NCBI RefSeq assembly: GCF_030403745.1 | Contig: NZ_JAQMWP010000030.1 | Coordinates: 1 to 64,000 of the forward strand | From: Streptomyces sp. S.PB5 | GTDB taxonomy: Bacteria > Actinomycetota > Actinomycetes > Streptomycetales > Streptomycetaceae | DNA length: 64,000 nt | Reading direction: 5' to 3' | In this document: positions 35,482 through 43,693 of the stretch, piece by piece | Position numbering within the stretch: position 1 is the stretch's first letter | Layout: every line of letters begins with the position of its first letter | Position numbers and translations under genes: made by a program | The notes under the pieces: generated by a model | What the model was told of the DNA's origin: nothing | The model's database searches: none | Seen by the model: the letters and a program-made list of their open reading frames with translations, nothing else

Positions 35482-36546
35482 TTGCCCACGCAACAGGACC
35501 AGGGCGGGGCGGCTCCGACCGGGAAGCGCACACGGCAGACACGCCGAAGAACGGATGACGGGATCTGGATGCCGATCCCGCCCCAGCGCCATCCCGAGGC
35601 TGCCGCAGCCCTGGAACGCCACATCACGTGGATGCGCCACACCGGACTGCTGGCTGGCGAAACGAGTGTCGCGCGCTACGGCAGCTGGCACCCCGAAGAC
35701 GTCGCCGCCCGCTGGTTTCACGCCTGCAGCAGCGCGGACCTGGACCTGGGATGCAGTTTCGTGGGCTGGTTCTGCACCTTCGACGACCAATTCGACGGCA
35801 CGCTGGGCCGCGACCCGCAAGCCGTCCAGGCCCACATCGAGACCCTGCGGGAGCTGGTGCACTCGGCACCTGGCATGACGCTGCGCGGGGCGCCCCCCGT
35901 CGCGGTCGCCTTCGCCGACCTGTGGGCCCGCGAGCAGGACGGGATGTCTCCCACCTGGCGTTCTCGCGCGGTACGGCACTGGGACCAGTATCTACTGGCC
36001 CAAGTCCAGGAAGCCGTCCATCGCCGCGACGATGTCGAGCCCGGCGTGGAGGAGTACCTGCAACTGCGTTACGCCAGCGGGTTCATGCCACCCCTGTGGG
36101 ACGCCGTCGAACGCATCTGGCGCTGCGAGGTTCCCGCCGCGGCGTACGACAGCCCCCTACTGCACGTCATGCGGGACGCCGCCAACCAGAACATCAACAT
36201 CGTCAACGATGTGTACTCCCTGGCCAAGGAAGAAGCCCGCGGCGATCACCACAATCTCGTCTTCGTCCTGGAGCGGCAGGAAGCCTGCAGCCGTCCAGAT
36301 GCGCTGAAGACCACGTACCGCATGATCAACGACTGGATGCAGGAGTTCCTGACAGCGGAGGCACAGCTGCCGCTCCTGTACGACACCCTCGGCATGCCCC
36401 CTTCCGCCCGCGCCGCTGTGGCCCGGTTCACCCAGGGCATGCGGGCTGCCATCCGCGGCAACTACGACTGGTGCTCCCGCACCACCCGCTACCACGGCCC
36501 CCTCAACTCCTCAGACCCCGCCGCCGACAGCACCACTGAGGCGTAG
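35482..36546 (+). CDS. Class I terpene synthase
   Basis: A 354-residue bacterial terpene cyclase. Both metal motifs are present at the expected spacing: D101-D102-Q-F-D105 in the Asp-rich motif and N242-S246-E250 in NDVYSLAKE. The pyrophosphate-sensor Arg is R196, exactly 46 residues before the NSE motif, and the RY pair is R336-Y337. It should ionise an isoprenoid diphosphate, most likely farnesyl diphosphate, to a cyclic terpene; the product cannot be predicted. I choose TTG 35482 because AGGAGG lies 6 bp upstream and the resulting length fits the family. A GTG at 35452 lacks a ribosome site. No P450 or prenyltransferase neighbours it. A TetR-type palindrome lies in the upstream region. Confidence 0.9.
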   Translation: MPTQQDQGGAAPTGKRTRQTRRRTDDGIWMPIPPQRHPEAAAALERHITWMRHTGLLAGETSVARYGSWHPEDVAARWFHACSSADLDLGCSFVGWFCTFDDQFDGTLGRDPQAVQAHIETLRELVHSAPGMTLRGAPPVAVAFADLWAREQDGMSPTWRSRAVRHWDQYLLAQVQEAVHRRDDVEPGVEEYLQLRYASGFMPPLWDAVERIWRCEVPAAAYDSPLLHVMRDAANQNINIVNDVYSLAKEEARGDHHNLVFVLERQEACSRPDALKTTYRMINDWMQEFLTAEAQLPLLYDTLGMPPSARAAVARFTQGMRAAIRGNYDWCSRTTRYHGPLNSSDPAADSTTEA

Positions 36547-36621
36547 ATCAATTGCGGGACAGCGCTTACTAGGACTCCGTTAGGTTTTTCCGTTGGGCCT
36601 GTTCAGGAGCATGTTGGGTGT

Positions 36622-37019
36622 GTGGACGCACATGAAGTGAACCGAATGCGGGCCATGTTGGCGTTGTTCGTGGCGGATGTGTTCGCCTCGGTGCCACGCA
36701 AGGATCAGCGAGCCAAGGGCGACTGCTATCTGCGCGGGCTGATGCTGGACGGGCAGCGCAAGTCCATCCAGGCCATGGCTGCGCGGCTGCCGGACGGCAA
36801 TGAGCAGAACCTGCAGCAGTTCGTGAACCAGTCGACGTGGGATCCGGTGCCCGTCCAACGGCGGCTCGCTGAGCGGATGCTGGCGCGGATCACTCCGACG
36901 GCCTGGGTGATTGACGACGTGTCGGTGCCCAAGGACGGCCGGATGTCGGCCGGGGTGGCTCCGCAGTACTGTGGGGCCCTGGGCGAGCGGGCCAACTGCC
37001 AGGTCGCGGTCAGTGTCTA
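36622..37019 (+). pseudogene. IS701-family transposase, N-terminal fragment
   Basis: The frame reads MRAMLALFVADVFASVPRKD, KGDCYLRGLMLDGQRKSIQA and WVIDDVSVPKDGRMSAGVAP with the first catalytic Asp of the IS701 DDE domain. It ends abruptly at about 37019, where TetR sequence begins. Confidence 0.75.
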
Positions 37020-37409
37020 TGCGCGGCGGCCGTCGACCTGACCGGAGACGCCTGCGCGGCCATGTCGCGCCTGCTGGCGTCGAGTTGGCAGCTCACGGCC
37101 GAGTCTGCGGTCCTGCTGGGCGCCGCCGGAGAAGTCCTCCCCGCGGGGCGGGTGCGAGAACTGCACGGCGAACCTGCCCGGCGCGTGGACCAACTCATCC
37201 GCCGCGGCCAGGAACAAGGCGTCTTCCGCACCGACCTGCCCACCGCCTGGCTGGTCAGCGCCGTCCACTACATCCTCGACGGCGGGGCGGAGGAGGTACG
37301 CGCCGGACGCCTGGCCGCACGCGACGCCGCCGACGTCGTGACGAAGTCCGTGCAATCAGTGCTGACCGGCTTGGTTCCACCGGAGGGCGATGTCCAGAGG
37401 TCCCGATAG
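37020..37409 (+). pseudogene. TetR-family regulator, C-terminal fragment
   Basis: The frame SRLLASSWQLTAESAVLLGA continues through RRVDQLIRRGQEQGVFRTDL and TAWLVSAVHYILDGGAEEVR to a natural stop. This is the ligand/dimerisation domain of a TetR protein. The N-terminal helix-turn-helix has been replaced by IS701 sequence, so it cannot bind DNA. It may have controlled the adjacent terpene synthase. Confidence 0.7.
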
Positions 37410-37598
37410 CACCCGAACAGCTGGTGAGAGAGACACCGAAATGCCTGCGGGACAGGGCTGCGATGGCACCACCGAAGCCCAAGGGCGACGTGTACGCGGC
37501 GGTGCGCCGTGATGCGGGGACAGGGATGCCGCACCGGGCTTCGAAGGCGTGAGCACAAGACCGGCTGCGAACCGGCGGGCATTGAGCCCGCTGTCGGT

Positions 37599-38126
37599 TC
37601 AGCGGCTGGACTCGGCGTGCGCGCCGTGGTCGCCGAGCTGCGCCTCGAACCAGTCATGCAGGGCGTCCACCAGCGCGGGCTCCCTCGTGGTGTAGGTGAG
37701 CCTGGCGCCGTCCGCCCGCTCCTTGAAGCGCACCTCGATACGATCGTGACCCTCTTGCAGTGCGGCAAGGCCGGGCATGTCCTCGCCATGGATGCGTGCG
37801 GGATCCCCGAAATCCCCGCGGCCGAACGCCTCTGCCTCCTTGCGTAGATGGGCGCGTATCAGATCGATCTGCTCCGCATCACCGCGCCGGTCAGCCACCA
37901 CATCCTGGGTACCGCCCGACGCGGTGGGAGTGAAGCGGTGGGTGGTCTGTTCGAGGTCGAAGGGCATCACGCTCCGGCCCCGCTCGGCCACCGCCTTCTG
38001 CCGCTCGCTCTGCCTCTCGCTCGGATCCTGCTGCGAGCCGCCGGCGGCCAGGGCGACAGCCGTCACCGTGCCGGCGAGCGCCATACCTGCGCCCGCCAAC
38101 AGGGCCCTTCGCCTGGTGCTACTCAT
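37599..38126 (-). CDS. Secreted protein of unknown function
   Basis: 175 residues. The N-terminus MSSTRRRALLAGAGMALAGT has a signal peptide with consecutive arginines, compatible with Sec or Tat export. The mature part carries VMPFDLEQTTHRFTPTASGG, the conserved ARIHGEDMPGLAALQ and YTTREPALVDALHDWFEAQL. Homologues are widespread in actinobacteria, and I believe some are labelled aspartate carbamoyltransferase without that enzyme's motifs. The start overlaps the MarR stop by 8 bp (ATGAGTAG), so it is coupled to the MarR gene and likely repressed by it. Confidence 0.8.
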   Translation of the reverse strand: MSSTRRRALLAGAGMALAGTVTAVALAAGGSQQDPSERQSERQKAVAERGRSVMPFDLEQTTHRFTPTASGGTQDVVADRRGDAEQIDLIRAHLRKEAEAFGRGDFGDPARIHGEDMPGLAALQEGHDRIEVRFKERADGARLTYTTREPALVDALHDWFEAQLGDHGAHAESSR

Positions 38127-38562
38127 CCAGTGCCTCCACCATCACGTCGAGGGCGTGGAGCACGCCCGCTCTCTCATGAGCCGGGATTGATTCAAGGAGC
38201 CGGGAGAAGCGCTCCCGTCGCGCCTGAGCGAGGTTCTGTGCGGCTTGCCGTCCCGAAGCGGTGAGCCGCAGGACGACACCGCGTCCGTCGTCGGGGGCAG
38301 GGGCGCGCTCCACCCAGCCACGTGAGGAAAGCTGCGTGACCAGCCGGCTCACGGTGCTCTTCTGCAGTCGCAGTCGGCGCGTCAGCTCCACCTGCCGCAG
38401 CTCGCCCTCCTGCGCCAGCTCGCCCAGAGCGTGCGCCTCGGAGACCGGCACGGGCTGGCCGCAGGGGGTTGTTTCCGGCTGGTGCAGCCCGAAGGCGCGG
38501 ACGAAGCTCCCCAGGGCTTCCTGGAGAACGACCGGGTCGTCAGCCCGTTGATCTCTGGACAT
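38119..38562 (-). CDS. MarR-family transcriptional regulator
   Basis: 147 residues with the winged HTH ELRQVELTRRLRLQKSTVSR and LVTQLSSRGWVERAPAPDDG followed by the wing GRGVVLRLT. The ATG at 38562 directly abuts two tandem operator-like repeats, so the transcript may be leaderless or nearly so. The same frame is open upstream for another 264 codons through the TauE gene with no stop, so a read-through fusion is formally possible. The downstream secreted-protein gene overlaps and probably forms an operon. Confidence 0.85.
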   Translation of the reverse strand: MSRDQRADDPVVLQEALGSFVRAFGLHQPETTPCGQPVPVSEAHALGELAQEGELRQVELTRRLRLQKSTVSRLVTQLSSRGWVERAPAPDDGRGVVLRLTASGRQAAQNLAQARRERFSRLLESIPAHERAGVLHALDVMVEALDE

Positions 38563-38603
38563 GGTTCGACCGTACAACCAGAAGGTTCGATGGCACAACC
38601 AGA
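38563..38603. promoter_or_regulatory. Tandem operator-like repeats at the MarR start
   Basis: Two copies of a 20-bp element, GGTTCGACCGTACAACCAGA (38563-38582) and GGTTCGATGGCACAACCAGA (38584-38603), are 21 bp apart in phase. Each has GGTT...AACC dyad symmetry. The repeat directly touches the MarR ATG, fitting autorepression. Confidence 0.65.
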
Positions 38604-38618
38604 TTCGTGCTTGGGGTG

Positions 38619-39454
38619 AGGCGCTGCTCAAGACGTGAGCGGGGGCAACTGACCACGCTGCGGCGGATCGTGGGCCTCGCGCCAGCGTCTGCACGGCGTA
38701 GAGCGTGCCGAGGGCGGCGGCCAGGCCGCCGAGGAGGAGGCGCAGCGTGGTCTCGGGCAGGTAGGGCTGGAGGCGGGCGCCGAGGTAGCCGCCGACCAGC
38801 CCGCCCAGCCCACAGGCGAGTCCGAACCACCAGTCGGGTGCGACATCACCGGGACTGATCGGGGACAACAGCGCATAGGTACCCGCACCGACGATCGAGG
38901 TGACGAACGTCGCGGCGAGCGCGGCCGGCCACCCGTCCCATGGGCAGCCCCAGGCGGCGAGGATCGGCCCGAGGAGGGACCCGCCGCCGATGCCGTAGAT
39001 CCCGCCGACCACGCCCACCACCACCGCAAGGGTGGTGAGCGCCCTCGGGAACAGTCCCGCCTCAACCGCCCGGCCGCGGGCCGGGGCGAGGGTACGGACG
39101 CACAGCCACACCCCGAGCGGCAGGAGCAGGGCGGCGATCAGCAGCCGGAAGACTCCTGGCCCGGGAAGAGCGAAGACGCGTATCGCGGCGCCAAGGACAA
39201 CGCCGGGGAGCGTGCCGACTACCAGGCGCCGGGCCAGGCCGCCGCGCAGAGCGCCGTCACGGCGGTACCGCCACAGGGCTCCCGGCCCAGCCACCACATT
39301 GAACAGCAAGTTCGTCGGCGTAACCGCCGGGCTGGGCACGCCGAAGACACTCAAGTGGACTGGAAGGAGGAACTGTCCCGGACGCTCCGACCGGCGCGGT
39401 CACCATCGCAATCAGCAGGCCAACAGCCAGGCCCGCCCACGCCGTCCAGTCCAC
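38619..39454 (-). pseudogene. TauE/SafE-family permease gene, frameshifted and lacking its own stop
   Basis: The N-terminus MDWTAWAGLAVGLLIAMVTA is in one frame; QFLLPVHLSVFGVPSPAVTP and the remaining helices (GVVGGIYGIGGGSLLGPILA, LACGLGGLVGGYLGARLQPY) are in another. A one-base indel lies near 39385. The family exports sulfite, sulfonates or other small anions through 7-9 membrane helices. The C-terminus runs past the expected end (LYAVQTL) into the MarR gene without a stop. It could be a sequencing error or a true pseudogene; if only the indel is an error, a TauE-MarR fusion remains. Confidence 0.65.
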
Positions 39455-39732
39455 CCTGCCCTCCGCGCCTCAACTGCCGCCCGGCCAGTATCCGCGCGCC
39501 GGACATCGGCGGGACGTATCGGCAACGAGATGTTCACGGGCAGCAGGAGCACCCGGGTCCGCGATCGGCCTCAACACACTGGACTTGACAGAGAAGTCAC
39601 GGCTCAGGCCGAACTACCGGTAACGGTAGCTGCGGGGCATCACGGCCTCCGAAGGCTGCTGGAACGTCAATTGTCCAGCAACCCGGCTCCATCAGAACCG
39701 GGACCTACCACCGAACACAACCCACGTCGAGG

Positions 39733-39965
39733 TCGGGAAGATCATCTATCTGCGCCAGAACCACCACTTCGAGCCCGGGGAGATCGCTTGTACCTCAAGC
39801 GGTACCACGGCCTCACCATCAGCAAGCCGGGTGTCTGACACATCCTCAACCGCCTCGACACGGGCCGCCTGCCGGTCTCCCAGCGCCACGACCGCAGATG
39901 GAAGCGCTACGAGAAGCAACTGCGCGGCCACCGCGTGCAGATCGACGTGAAACGGCTCTGGCCTG
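39733..39965 (+). pseudogene. IS481-like transposase fragment
   Basis: Frames carry KIIYLRQNHHFEPGEIA, then LKRYHGLTISKPGV and RWKRYEKQLRGHRVQIDVKR: the HTH end and the first Asp (QIDVK) of an IS481-type integrase. It has one frameshift and one in-frame stop. The 39455-39732 stretch before it shows nothing I can name. Confidence 0.6.
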
Positions 39966-39983
39966 AAGCGCGGGAAGCCCCGA

Positions 39984-40011
39984 CGGGGCAGGGTGATCAG
40001 ACCCTTGCCCC
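39984..40011. terminator. Possible terminator hairpin downstream of the LPMO gene
   Basis: CGGGGCAGGGT and ACCCTTGCCCCG pair with one bulged base around a 6-nt loop, 80 bp past the LPMO stop. There is no T-run, as is common in this group. Confidence 0.4.
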
Positions 40012-40089
40012 GACGGAGCTCGGTCGGGCGGGTGGAGGGTTACCGGCGCCTAGCAGAGGCCGGTGGTGCCGTGTGTGGTGTTTCCCGGC

Positions 40090-40764
40090 TCAGCCGAAGT
40101 TCACGTCGCTGCACCACATGTAGGCTTGATCAAGGTGCGAGGCTTGCCAGATCACGAACAGGATGTGGTGTCCGGTGTAGCCGGAGGTCTGGACGGGGAA
40201 CGTGATGTTCTGCGCCGGGGCGAAGCGGCCGGTCTGCGTGATGAAGTCAAGGTTGCCCCAGCCCAGGGTCTGAGTCGTGGGGTTGAAGCCCTGCTTGCTG
40301 ACGTAAACCTTGAAGTAGTCGGCACCGTGGGACGCCTGGTCGTACAGCTGGACCGAGAAGTTGTTGCCGACGGTGGTGGTCTTCCACTGCCCGGGCTTGT
40401 CCAGGCTGGCGTTCCTGGAGAGGTTGTTGCTGCAGAGCGTTCCGTCGGGGGTCCGTGCCTGGAACTGGCCTCCGAGGCCGTCGCGGAGCGCGCTCATCCA
40501 GTTCCACATGGTGTCGGCGTTGGCCTGGAAGGCCTGCCAGCACATGGGGTCTTGGGTCTGCATGGCGGGGTTCGTGTGGTTGTTTCCCCACGTCTTCCAG
40601 CATTGGTACGCACGGGTCGCGGGGCCGACGACGGTGCCGTGAGCCTGGGCGGGGGCCGACCAAGTGAGGGCGCCGACCACCACCGCGAACAGCATGACGA
40701 GCGCCTGGAGAGGCCGACGGAGCGACGACGGCGAACGCCCGGATAACGGACTTTGGTTGCGCAT
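40090..40764 (-). CDS. Secreted AA10 lytic polysaccharide monooxygenase (chitin/cellulose-active)
   Basis: 224 residues. A signal peptide ends at AQA-H42, so the mature protein starts with the His that forms the copper histidine brace (HGTVVGPATRAYQCW). The second brace His lies in ASHGADYFKVY. The rest is the compact AA10 immunoglobulin-like domain with GYTGHHILFVIWQASH and a C-terminal CSDV; there is no carbohydrate-binding module. LPMOs oxidatively cleave crystalline chitin or cellulose. The ATG at 40764 has GGAAGGAG upstream. A CebR-type box 34 bp upstream suggests induction by cello-oligosaccharides and thus a cellulose role. Confidence 0.92.
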   Translation of the reverse strand: MRNQSPLSGRSPSSLRRPLQALVMLFAVVVGALTWSAPAQAHGTVVGPATRAYQCWKTWGNNHTNPAMQTQDPMCWQAFQANADTMWNWMSALRDGLGGQFQARTPDGTLCSNNLSRNASLDKPGQWKTTTVGNNFSVQLYDQASHGADYFKVYVSKQGFNPTTQTLGWGNLDFITQTGRFAPAQNITFPVQTSGYTGHHILFVIWQASHLDQAYMWCSDVNFG

Positions 40765-40797
40765 GTGGGGGGACTCCTTCCAGTTGCGAGGCTGTCA

Positions 40798-40811
40798 TGG
40801 GAGCGCTCCCA
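40798..40811. promoter_or_regulatory. CebR-type operator upstream of the LPMO gene
   Basis: TGGGAGCGCTCCCA is a perfect 14-bp palindrome identical to the CebR box known from cellulose/cellobiose genes in Streptomyces. It lies 34 bp upstream of the LPMO ATG, where a bound repressor would block transcription. Confidence 0.85.
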
Positions 40812-40814
40812 ACG

Positions 40815-41153
40815 CTAGGACTTCTGAGCGAGATGTCAATGAAGTAAACGGAGTTGATTACAGAGGCGGGCGGCGAGCTGGAAATCTGCCGTGAGCCGGG
40901 AGTCAGAACCGTTCCCAAAAACCGGAGAGCGAGGGTGTGGCCGAGACTGATGCGCGGGGGGATGTGGCAGGCGGTCACGAGAGCGGCTGTTGCTCGCGCT
41001 CATGTCGCGTCGCGTTCTCGCGTATCAGTCGTGGGCGGCTGGTGCGGTGTCGGTTTGTGGGACGAGGGGGCTGATGGCGAGGGCGGGGGAGAGAGGACGT
41101 GGTGCCCGTAGCGGGCGCGGTCGGCGACGGCTTCGATCGCGAGAGGTTGCGAG
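40815..41153. other. Intergenic region between LPMO and MerR genes
   Basis: About 340 bp, no recognisable gene on either strand. Confidence 0.45.
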
Positions 41154-41531
41154 TCACGCTGGGGTCAGCAGGTCTGCGTGGCCCGTTCGCCGGAGGTAGT
41201 CGATCACCGCGTCTCGACTCTTCTCCAGGCACACGATCCTGTTCTCGACGACGCGCAGCTCGCGAGCGAGCTCCTCTGCCAGGGTCTGGGTGCACGCGCC
41301 TGCTGCGTCCTGGGTCGAGGGAGCCTCGATGTCCAGCACGATCTTGATCATCCTCGTCGACAGACCAGCCTCGACGAGCGCCCGGACGTGACGTGCATGC
41401 TCGACCTGGTCCTCGGAGTAGTCGCGGTAACCGTTGGTCGACCGCGACGCCTCGATAAGCCCCTGCTGCTCGTAGTAGCGGAGCATCCGAGCCGGGGCTC
41501 CTACCTTTTGGGCGGCCTCACTGATCTTCAT
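41154..41531 (-). CDS. MerR-family transcriptional regulator
   Basis: 125 residues. The winged HTH is MKISEAAQKVGAPARMLRYY with EQQGLIEASRSTNGYRDYSE (residues 1-40), followed by a coiled-coil dimerisation helix (AEELARELRVVENRIVCLEK). The C-terminus is short and lacks a Cys metal site, so the ligand is probably organic or redox-related. It is divergent from the NmrA-type reductase; a palindrome in an over-long promoter spacer between them is its likely site. Confidence 0.88.
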   Translation of the reverse strand: MKISEAAQKVGAPARMLRYYEQQGLIEASRSTNGYRDYSEDQVEHARHVRALVEAGLSTRMIKIVLDIEAPSTQDAAGACTQTLAEELARELRVVENRIVCLEKSRDAVIDYLRRTGHADLLTPA

Positions 41532-41559
41532 CACTTGCTCCTCCTCGTCGGCCGACGAT

Positions 41560-41591
41560 TTGACCTTGACACTGATGTCAAAGTCTACGGT
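41560..41591 (+). promoter_or_regulatory. MerR-type promoter with palindrome in a 20-bp spacer
   Basis: A -35-like TTGACC (41560-41565) and a -10-like TACGGT (41586-41591) are 20 bp apart. The spacer holds the perfect palindrome TTGACACTGATGTCAA (41566-41581). An over-long spacer carrying a dyad is the signature of promoters that MerR proteins activate by DNA distortion. It faces the NmrA-type gene at 41655. Confidence 0.65.
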
Positions 41592-41654
41592 GACTCTCGA
41601 GACCCCAGCGACCGGAGCGCACTGGGGAAAGACGAACACGAGAGGGACCTTCAG

Positions 41655-42596
41655 ATGACCAGCGACAGCTCGATCCCCACCTCCCGGGACATCCTCATCA
41701 TCGGAGCCGGGGAACTCGGCATGCCCGTCATCCGCAACGTCGTCCGACGAGCGAAGGACGTGGAGGGCTCGTCCGTCAGCGTGCTCCTGCGCGCCGGCGC
41801 CATCGCGTCCACGGCACCCGACAAGCAGCGCGACGTCGCTGAGATCAAAAACCTGGGCGTGAAGATCGTCGAAGGGGACCTCGTGAAGAACACCGTCGAC
41901 GAGCTCGCCTCCATCTTCGCCGACTACGACACGGTCATCGGGTGCACGGGCATCACCGCCGGCCTCGAGACCCCCATGAAGGTCGCCCAGGCCGCCCTCC
42001 AGGCAAGGGTCCCGCGGTATTTCCCGTGGCAGTTCGGCGTCGACTTCGACGTCATCGGCCGAGGAAGTCCGCAGGACATCTTCGACTCCCAGCTGGACGT
42101 CCGTGACCTGCTCCGGTCCCAGGACCAGACCGAGTGGGTCATCATCTCCACCGGCATGTTCATGAACTACCTCTTCGAGCCTGGCTCGGGCATGGTGGAC
42201 CTGCCAGGCGACACCGTCAACGCGCTGGGAAGTCTCGAGACGGCGGTCACCGTGACGACGCCCGAAGACATCGGCGTCCTGACCGCAGACATCCTCTTCG
42301 CCGAACCTCGCATCCGCGACGAGATCGTCTACCTCGCCGGTGACACCATCACCTACGGCGAGCTGGCCGAAACGCTCGAGACCGTGCTGGAGCGTCCGTT
42401 CCGCCGTGCGGTGTGGACGGTTCCGTCGCTGCTCGACGAGCTGGCCACCGACCCGGACAACATGACGCGGAAGTACCGGGCGGTCTTCGCGCAGGGCCGC
42501 GGCGTCGCGTGGGCGAAGGACGACACCTACAACGCACGCCACGCGATCCCCGTGACTGACCTCCGCCAGTGGGCCAAGGAGAACCTCGCGGGCTGA
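41655..42596 (+). CDS. NmrA/isoflavone-reductase-like NAD(P)-binding oxidoreductase
   Basis: 313 residues. The Rossmann start DILIIGAGELGMPVIRNVVR (GxGxxG) and the VIGCTGITAGLETPMKVAQA segment place it in the atypical-SDR NmrA/isoflavone reductase group. Members reduce aromatic double bonds or sense NADP redox state. The downstream YFPWQFGVDFD corresponds to the family's substrate-site region; the catalytic Lys position is not evident. The ATG has GAGAGGGA 8 bp upstream. Divergent from a MerR gene, it is probably its main target. Confidence 0.88.
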   Translation: MTSDSSIPTSRDILIIGAGELGMPVIRNVVRRAKDVEGSSVSVLLRAGAIASTAPDKQRDVAEIKNLGVKIVEGDLVKNTVDELASIFADYDTVIGCTGITAGLETPMKVAQAALQARVPRYFPWQFGVDFDVIGRGSPQDIFDSQLDVRDLLRSQDQTEWVIISTGMFMNYLFEPGSGMVDLPGDTVNALGSLETAVTVTTPEDIGVLTADILFAEPRIRDEIVYLAGDTITYGELAETLETVLERPFRRAVWTVPSLLDELATDPDNMTRKYRAVFAQGRGVAWAKDDTYNARHAIPVTDLRQWAKENLAG

Positions 42597-43006
42597 CGCA
42601 TCCCCCAGCCCCCGCGCGCGGGCGGCATCGGCCTGCAGTTCCTCACCGGCGACCTCCAGGGCAGCCATGACCCGGGCGGCGTCGCCTTCACCGTGCTCGC
42701 CGCGATGTCGGGCATGGAGCGCGAGTACATCCGCGACCGGACGCTGGAGGGGCACGAGTCCCCTCGTCTGCGGGAGAAGGGGATCGGCGGCGCGAGCGTC
42801 ACCGACGACGACATGCTCGGCATGGCGCTGCACCTGCGGGACCAGGAGCTGAGCCTGCGCGAGATCGCCGCCCGGCTCGTCATCGCCAAGGGCGCCAAGA
42901 AGGGGCAGCACCCTTCCCCGCCGACCGTCATGTGAATGCTGCGCGAGCACGACGAACGCGTGGACACCACGGGGCCCACTGTGGTGCTGGAGGCCGCTGA
43001 GAGCTG
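42597..43006 (+). pseudogene. Serine recombinase (resolvase) fragment
   Basis: GIGLQFLTGDLQGSHDPGGV leads to VLAAMSGMEREYIRDRTLEG, the end of the catalytic domain and the E helix of a resolvase. The C-terminal HTH follows (ELSLREIAARLVIAKG). A TGA at 42933 breaks the frame before MLREHDER. The catalytic Ser at the N-terminus is missing. Confidence 0.7.
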
Positions 43007-43306
43007 AGAGCGCCACGGGCACCACAACGGGGGGCCCGGAGTCATCCACGGACGGCCCTGGGGCCCTTCCTCCGTTCCGGGACGATCTCCAGTTCATCAG
43101 GGGCGATCCTGCGGGCGCACGGTCCGCCGGCGGGAGGTGACGGTTCAGCTTTCGACTCAGACACGCGCGCCCGCGTTGGACGGCCTTGGGCACAACGGAA
43201 CAGCGGTTAACCCCAAGCCGGTGATCAGGGGCTTCCAGCACAGCCGATCGGCTTTGCACCGGGGTGCGGCGGAAGATCGCCTGCACGGCTGTCGGCGTCG
43301 TTAGCG

Positions 43307-43560
43307 TCAGGTCCATGCCAGTGGAGTTCTTGACCGACGAGAGTCCAGCGCGGTCGCCCGGTCGTTGGTGGCTGGGCACAGGGTGAACGGGGTGGCCAAC
43401 ACCTCGCGGGCGAAAAGATCCTCCAGGATCGTGCGCCGCTCTCGGTAGGGCCGGGCGAGCAACTCGGTGTCCCCTTGCTCCAGGACGTCGAAAACGATCA
43501 GGTAGGCGGGGCGTTCGGCCGCGGCTTCGATGGCTCCGCGGCCACGGCGGCGGGCGCGGC
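43307..43560 (-). pseudogene. ATP-dependent DNA ligase fragment
   Basis: The frame ERPAYLIVFDVLEQGDTELL then ARPYRERRTILEDLF and FTLCPATND matches the adenylation domain of LigC/LigD-type ligases after the KxDG lysine. Both ends are missing; the upstream end joins an IS30 scrap. The preceding 43007-43306 shows no gene. Confidence 0.6.
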
Positions 43561-43693
43561 GCTCTCGTTCGTGCCGCGCCGCCATGGACTGCGAGGATCG
43601 GCGAAGAACACGGGAATACCGGTCTTGACTTTGAATTGCGCGTGCGCCGACATCTCCTTGTCTCGAACCTCTGCCAGCGACCGTGCCAGCTGG
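43561..43693 (-). pseudogene. IS30-family transposase fragment
   Basis: LARSLAEVRDKEMSAHAQFK continues to GIPVFFADPRSPWRRGTNES, the region of the second Asp and the HSPWQRGSNEN block of IS30 transposases. Only about 44 residues remain. Confidence 0.65.

Noticed and set aside
36560..37019. Intact IS701 element
   Set aside because: Only the N-terminal third of the transposase is present before the TetR sequence begins.
37410..37552. Short plus-strand frame (AMAPPKPKGDVYAAVRRDAG) resembling an IS21-type HTH start
   Set aside because: Only about 45 residues and no second block to confirm the family; may be one more transposase scrap.
39984..40011. Possible CRISPR-like or repeat structure around the inverted GGGGC sequence
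   Set aside because: A single hairpin, no repeat-spacer periodicity; better read as a terminator.
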